This document shows positions 58,733 to 64,000 of a stretch of DNA of 64,000 bases, one piece after another. The DNA is from Brachionus manjavacas. Lineage: Eukaryota; Rotifera; Eurotatoria; Ploima; Brachionidae. The notes under the pieces are model-generated. The model did not search any database. It saw only the letters and a list, made by a program, of their open reading frames with translations, and had not been told where the DNA came from. The stretch covers positions 2,308,501 through 2,372,500 of the forward strand of contig JAHQIY010000001.1 of assembly GCA_019054805.1 (NCBI GenBank), read 5' to 3'. Both the position numbers and the translations under genes were made by a program. Within the stretch, counting starts at the first letter, position 1, and every line of letters begins with the position of its first letter.

Positions 58733-61700
58733 TCAAAATGAAAAATATTTAAATTTATTTTTTTGAATTATGTTACATTTTACTATCCGGAAGTGGTCAC
58801 TTTGTTCCAAAATTCGTGCATCTGAATTTTTGTTCATTATCTTTTCAAGCTCAGTGTTGAAAAAATTTTTCACATCAGACCTCTCTTTCAACGAGTCTCT
58901 CGAATAAAATATATAAATATTTCTGTATTTATTGTAAATGATTAAATAAGGATGCAATTGAGATGATATTTTGCTAATGACTGATAAGATTTGCTCATGA
59001 TGCAACACGGAGTCAAAAGCTATGAATTTAAAGCTTAGCTTTATCTTTGGATCAATAGAGGCTATTAAAATTGAGTCTAAAGACTGGCGTGATCCTTCAC
59101 CAAGCTCGTCTAAAAGGAAATTTTTCAAGCTATTTTGCAAAACATTTTTTGACGGCCTATGCCTGTTTGCTTCGGCTTTGACTCGGTGCATTGTCAAGTA
59201 AGATGTCTGACCTTTCTTGAATATAGCCTCGATTTGAATGGACCTGTCGGCAATCTCATTTAGACAAGCGTGGACCTCAGCATTGGAGATTGGGCCCTCA
59301 TTTTTATTTTTGCTCAGCTCAATCATTTCTGCCAGCAAATCTAATACCTGCTGATTTGATTTTTCTATTTGCTCTGCAAACTTTGACGTACAGCCCTCGA
59401 TTTCATAAGAAGAATCGCCTACTACACTGAAACCAGTAATGCAAAGCTTCTCTAGTCTAGATGTATTGTCAACATGTGATCCACAGCATAGTTCTCCTGA
59501 GCCATCCTCATCGCCAACACCAACAGTGACCATTCTTAATTTTCTCGGATACAAAACATCATTTAGCTTTCGGACTGGAAAATCAAAATTTCTGTCTTCG
59601 ATCGACAGATTTTCCTCTATTTTAACAGGTATTGACTTGGCAATTAATTTATTAAGCTGTGATTCTAATTTTTCGATATCGTCTACCTTTGGCTTGGGCA
59701 GAATTTCATTAAATTTAAACTCAAATTTGAAGAAGTTGTCCTTAACTGTTGAGCTTGTTTGAAGTATTGAGTGTTCGTTTTGGTATAATTTTCTGATTGA
59801 ATGGTTCAAGAGATGGACTCCGGTATGGTTGAGAGTGGTAAAGTAGCGCAATTTGCCGTCTATTTCACAGTTAACCTCATCGTTTATTTTAAATGTTGAA
59901 TTTGATTTTCCTATATGAAATGATAGGCCTTTTAGATTGAGAACTTTTTTTATGTCTATAAAACAATCGGAATTAGTGCTTAGTTTTCCAATGTCGGATT
60001 GCTGGCCTCCGCTTTCGTGATAAAAATTGGTCCGGTCCAAAACAACCACGCAATCTTGGTCTGGTTCAATTTCGTTTCTTAAGTCGAAACTTCCGTTCTG
60101 GTTTTGAACAGCTATGGCCAAAATTTTGGCTTCAAATTTTCCTACAAAATAAACAAAAATTTTACCAATTTTTTATTTAAAGTAAATTTCGTATAAAAAC
60201 GATATTAGGATTTTCCAAAAAGTTATATCAGGATCAAAGGGTAAAAAAATTTAATATTAAAAGACAAATTATTCCAATTTGTTTTCTCTTTTATTTAAAA
60301 TCATTTTTTAAAATAAATCGTCTAAAAAATGTAATACTTTAATAGTTTTTCATAAAATTTTAGAATATGTTCAGCCTTAACTCAAAAAGATAAATAAAAA
60401 TTAAGAAAAATTTTTACTCAAAAATTCTCAAACTTTTAAAAAGTTTTTATTTTTTTGTTAAACTCATTCTATGATTATTTAATCTAAATTTAAAAATCGT
60501 GTAGTAACTATGTAAAAGAGAAAATTCATTTTAATATTTTAATTTCTTAAAAATAATTGTAAATTTAAAAAAAGGGAAAAAAACAGTAGAAAACTTTTTT
60601 CTTTTTGCTTTCTATTTTATTTTATTTTAAATGTTGCCGAATCTGGCGTAATTTAATGAATAAGTAATAATAATAATTATCATGATTGATTTAGTTTACA
60701 TTAAAATTGAATTAAATTTACCAAAGAATTCTCAAATTAAATAAATTTAAGTCGAAAAGATTTCTCAAATTATTTCATTTAAGTTAATTTTGTTTTTTTG
60801 ATTAAAAAAAAATAAATTAGAAGCCCGGGCTTATATTGAAATTATTTATTTAAATTGATGGGGTAATACGGAAAAAAGTTTAATTTTTGACTGGGCTTTT
60901 AAAGAAAATTTCGGTACTTATGAAAAAAAATTAATTAAAAAATTAAAAAAAATATTAAAAAAAGAGAAAAATCATGCTCATGGGTGTGTTTTATTTTTAA
61001 TAATGCAATCCCATGAGACAATATCATAATTATTATAATTATCCCATGGGGTTATACTGAAAATCTGTTAGTATTATTATAAGAATTTTAATTAATTTTT
61101 TAATACAACCCCGGTGTAATACAGAATTTTTTTTTTTAAACCCATGGGGTTATATCATATATTATGGTGGGGGGCTATAGCAAATTACACACTATAACCC
61201 CGGGGTAGTTTGCAAGGTTTTACGGTATATAAAAATTTTTTTTACTCGGATTTTAATTAAATTTATTAAAACTTTTATATTATTGAATTTTTTCTAAAAA
61301 AAAAATAGTATAAAATTAATTGCTAAATTCGAAATATCAATTATTTCAAAGATTTTATCTTTGGATATTAAAACTAACTCTTTTTATAAATTTGTAGTTC
61401 TTCCAAACTCAGGTATTCTATGATAAAATTTAAATATTTTTTTAAATTATTAGTATTCTCATTAATGATTCATCTATCAATTTCTATCGATTAATGATCG
61501 ATTTTTTGGTGACTGGGTAATTTTTATTATATTTCTATATAAATCAGGTTCAACATCAATTTCAATCTGATAATCAGCTTCCACCTCAATAATATTTTTC
61601 TGATAAAATACCCCAAGGTTATAAGTGTGAGAACGGATAAATTTAGACTTTGATGGCATAGTAATAATTTTTAATGAAAAAGAGTTTAAAATTTAGTTAA

Positions 61701-64000
61701 AATATTCAAAATTTTAAAGAAATCACATGATTTTGAAATTCAAAAATCAAAAAAACTAAAATTAAACTTAAATTTAAAAAAATAAAACCATAAATTTGAT
61801 AAGAATGTTGTATTTTGTAGTTTATTTTAAAAAAAATGTGTTTTAAGAGATACCTTGTACAAAACACAATTAAAGAGATGAAAAGTTTTTTTTTTGCCTT
61901 TTTTCAATAGAAAATATACACCATAGTGTAGAAAATTTCATGATCTTTCAGAATATATATAATTCTAAAATTATTTCAATTTTGCATCGAATACCTGGGT
62001 CTAGAAGAACTACACTTTTTAAATGCTTAGTTACAGTGCTGCTACGATACCTTGAATTCACCATATTTTACGTAAATTATGGTAAATTCACGATATTTTA
62101 CCATATTTACCGTAAAATATGGTAATCTAAAAAAGAGTATTTTTCGTAAAATAACGATAATTATCGTAAAATACCGACAATTATTGTAAAATTCAGTGAA
62201 AAAAAAAATTTCCAAAATTTCTCTAAAAAAAACCGATTTTCATGAAAAAAACTTTTTTTTGAATTTTTGAAAAAGGAAAAAAAAAAATTTGATTGAATTG
62301 TGTGACAAAAATTGACGTAAAATTCCGTAAATTTTTGTAAAAAAAAGGCAAAAAATAGTAAAATTTCAACAAAAAAGAAAAAAATGACTTTTTTTTGGCT
62401 TAGTCACTTCTTCAGAGCTATCTTTTAAAATAAAGAAAAGATTCAGAATTACTTTAAGTAGTAGTGTAATCCGAAAATATAGATATAAGCTAGGTAATTT
62501 ATTTTCATCTAAAAATATCTTTTATTTTAAAAAATAAATATTATTTTTTAAAGGATATCGTTATCGTCAGCTTAAAAGCAAAAAAAGCTAGAAATTAAAA
62601 TTTTTTTGTAAATAATGTTTAAATATTAATTTTCATAATTTGTTTAAAAAAAATTAAATGAAATAATCAAAAATCCATTTTTTTCTTTTTTGTTGAAATT
62701 TTACTATTTTTTACCTCTTTTTTACAAAATTTTTTTTTTCACTGAATTTTACAATAATTATCGGTATTTTACGATAATTATCGTTATTTTACGAAAAAAT
62801 ACCCTTTTTTAGATTACCATATTTTACGGTAAATATGGTAAAATATTGTGAATTTACCATAATTTACGAAAAATATGGTGAATTCAAGGTATCGTAGCAG
62901 CACGGTATTTTTTTAAAAATTTTTTTTATTTTTTATGTATGAATTGAAAAAATCAAAAATGAGATGAATTTTAATCAACAGACCAAAGAATTTTAATAAA
63001 TTGCAATTAAAAAATTAATTTTTGTTGAAATTCAAATTAAAACTTCTCAAATAAAACTGTTTAAGAAACAAACAATTTTTATGGCAAAATGCCGAATAAT
63101 TTTTAATGAACAAAAAATTAAATTTTTTTTTTTTTTTAAATAAATTCTTACCATTGAACAGAGCTTCTTTTTTATTTTCATCCAAAATGTAATTGTATCG
63201 GTGAAAATTGTCAGTTTTTTCCAAATGGCTTAACTTTTTGGCTAAATCTATAAAAGAACTTTTGTCATCTCGCGTATTTTTCAGATTCCTTAAAGCCTTT
63301 TCATTTTCGGATAGTAAAATTTTTTCAAATGAATCAATGTCAAGTTTTATATTTTTTTGAGCACAAAATTCCTGAATAAAGTCTATGGACACTTCTTCAC
63401 CAGTTCCATCTCCTTTAAACAATTTCCAAATTTGATCACCGGACAGTTCCGACGGAACACCGAGTTTTTTTATGAAACGCTCTGCAATTTGACAAGAATT
63501 TTTAACTTTTGCCTTATACTTTTGATGCGTATCAATCACTATCTGCTTTATATAGTCACTACGCATGGCCAATTCTGGATACGCTGTCTTCAATGAATTT
63601 ACCACTGTCATGACCAACTCGCATAAAAATTGAGATTCATTTTCAATATTGAAAACTTCTTTGGAAATTTTCAGACTTTTTAGGATTAAAAATTTCAAAA
63701 ACCCCCCCAGTCCATTCCGACTGGGAACCAGCCCGTCATTTATTGACACAGTTATTGATCTGGCAAAGTCACTCAAAGTTCTGTATGAGCATAAAATTGG
63801 ATCATTAGCACCTAATTGAGCATAGTGCGGTACATTTTGGCTTCGGGTGTAAATTTTCTCAAATAAAGGTATGAATAAATCAGTATCATAATTACTATGT
63901 AAATTATTGAGCACTGTAGTCAAACGTTCTAGGCCCATGCCGGTGTCAACTACTTGTAATGGAAGAGGGGAAAAATTTTTAGGTCCAGTTCTATTATAAT
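58733..64000 (-). CDS. AARS2: Alanyl-tRNA synthetase, probably mitochondrial (partial)
   Basis: Two exons are in the window: 64000-63152 (continuing beyond the right edge) and 60141-58733, joined across a 3.0-kb intron (NG/KFEAKILAIAVQN). It charges tRNA-Ala. Seen: class II motif 3 (DTGMGLERL), the alpha-helical tRNA-recognition part (RTLSDFARSITVSINDGLVP), the beta-barrel with LDRTNFYHESGGQQSDIG, the editing domain with zinc-site HTGVHLLNH and CCGSHVDNTS (normally C-G-G-T-H-V), and a diverged C-terminal domain (about the last 120 residues) without the usual glycine-rich GGKGGG motif. The Arg-rich GYVLRRILRRA segment typical of cytosolic enzymes reads GGFLKFLILKSL here. These divergences favour the mitochondrial enzyme; the targeting peptide would lie outside the window. 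Confidence 0.85.
60142..63151 (-). other. 3.0-kb AlaRS intron with MITE insertion
   Basis: It contains a Tc1-like MITE (62034-62905), a segment with CCCATGGGGTTATA-type short repeats at 61040-61220, and a 60-codon minus-strand frame (61659-61477; MPSKSKFIRSHTYNLGVFYQ start, acidic middle) that matches nothing I recognise and may be chance or a nested gene fragment. Confidence 0.5.
62034..62905. mobile_element. Complete 872-bp Tc1/mariner-type MITE
   Basis: It is flanked by TA (62032-62033 and 62906-62907). The ends CAGTGCTGCTACGATACC and, reversed, CCGTGCTGCTACGATACC are inverted; the terminal inverted repeats extend about 170 bp each (62034-62200 and 62735-62905). They are packed with short palindromes (TTTACGTAAA, ATAATTATCG, TTTACCATATTTACCG). 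CAGTGCTG plus TA is the usual start of Tc1-like elements. No transposase is encoded. Confidence 0.88.

Noticed and set aside
61040..61220. Repeated CCCATGGGGTTATA and ACCCCGGGGTA words
   Set aside because: Irregular spacing, no array structure and no clear inverted ends; probably a decayed repeat.
1..64000. CRISPR arrays, rRNA genes, bacterial operons
   Set aside because: None present; the window is eukaryotic and its repeats are transposon-derived, foldback or coding tandem repeats.

Overview
This is nuclear DNA of a small invertebrate animal. It is very AT-rich. Most introns are about 48-55 bp with GT-AG borders, a few are swollen to 1.9-4.7 kb by transposon debris, and the genetic code is standard. 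The gene set is animal (a polycystin-1 family channel with a PLAT domain, type I PIP5K, Golgi alpha-mannosidase II, secreted chitin-binding/EGF proteins, a neuropeptide-like precursor). A monogonont rotifer of the Brachionus type fits best, but that is an inference from composition, intron size and gene content; no taxon-specific marker was seen.

Layout. 0-3.3 kb: AT-rich, with a DDE transposase relic. 3.4-3.8 kb: a two-exon secreted precursor that looks like a neuropeptide gene. 4.0 kb: tRNA-Ser(GCU), minus strand. 5.2-10.4 kb: two single-exon, minus-strand secreted glycoprotein genes that are paralogues (EGF domain plus a shared helical C-terminal domain; one has a chitin-binding domain, the other a glycosylation-rich repeat tract), separated by transposon remnants. 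11.0-16.4 kb: a seven-exon polycystin-1-like gene, plus strand, followed at once by a perfect RFX-type X-box palindrome. 16.5-23.4 kb: gene-poor, with LINE tails and a MITE. 23.7-37.9 kb: a twelve-exon PIP5K gene, plus strand, with two small frame-neutral exons and large introns holding inverted-repeat elements. 38-46 kb: transposon-rich (small MITE, Ty3/gypsy-like remnant between direct repeats, 2.7 kb LINE). 46.1-52.2 kb: alpha-mannosidase II, minus strand, four exons. 52.3-58.5 kb: nested transposons (LINE 3' ends, a pogo/Tigger element in a repeat whose empty copy lies 3 kb away, a Tc1-like MITE). 58.7-64 kb: alanyl-tRNA synthetase, probably mitochondrial, minus strand, running off the right edge.

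Exon structures for the polycystin, PIP5K, mannosidase and precursor genes were worked out by hand from splice sites and frame continuity; all phases close and each gives one continuous protein (1045, 764, 1128 and 125 residues). The genes do not form one pathway. The possible link is that polycystin, the X-box and PIP5K are all connected with cilia or phosphoinositide signalling in other animals, which is only suggestive here. No clearly new multi-gene system was found; the best leads are the compact polycystin with its X-box, the FxxWA-amide precursor, the paralogous glycoproteins, and several uncharacterised foldback elements.
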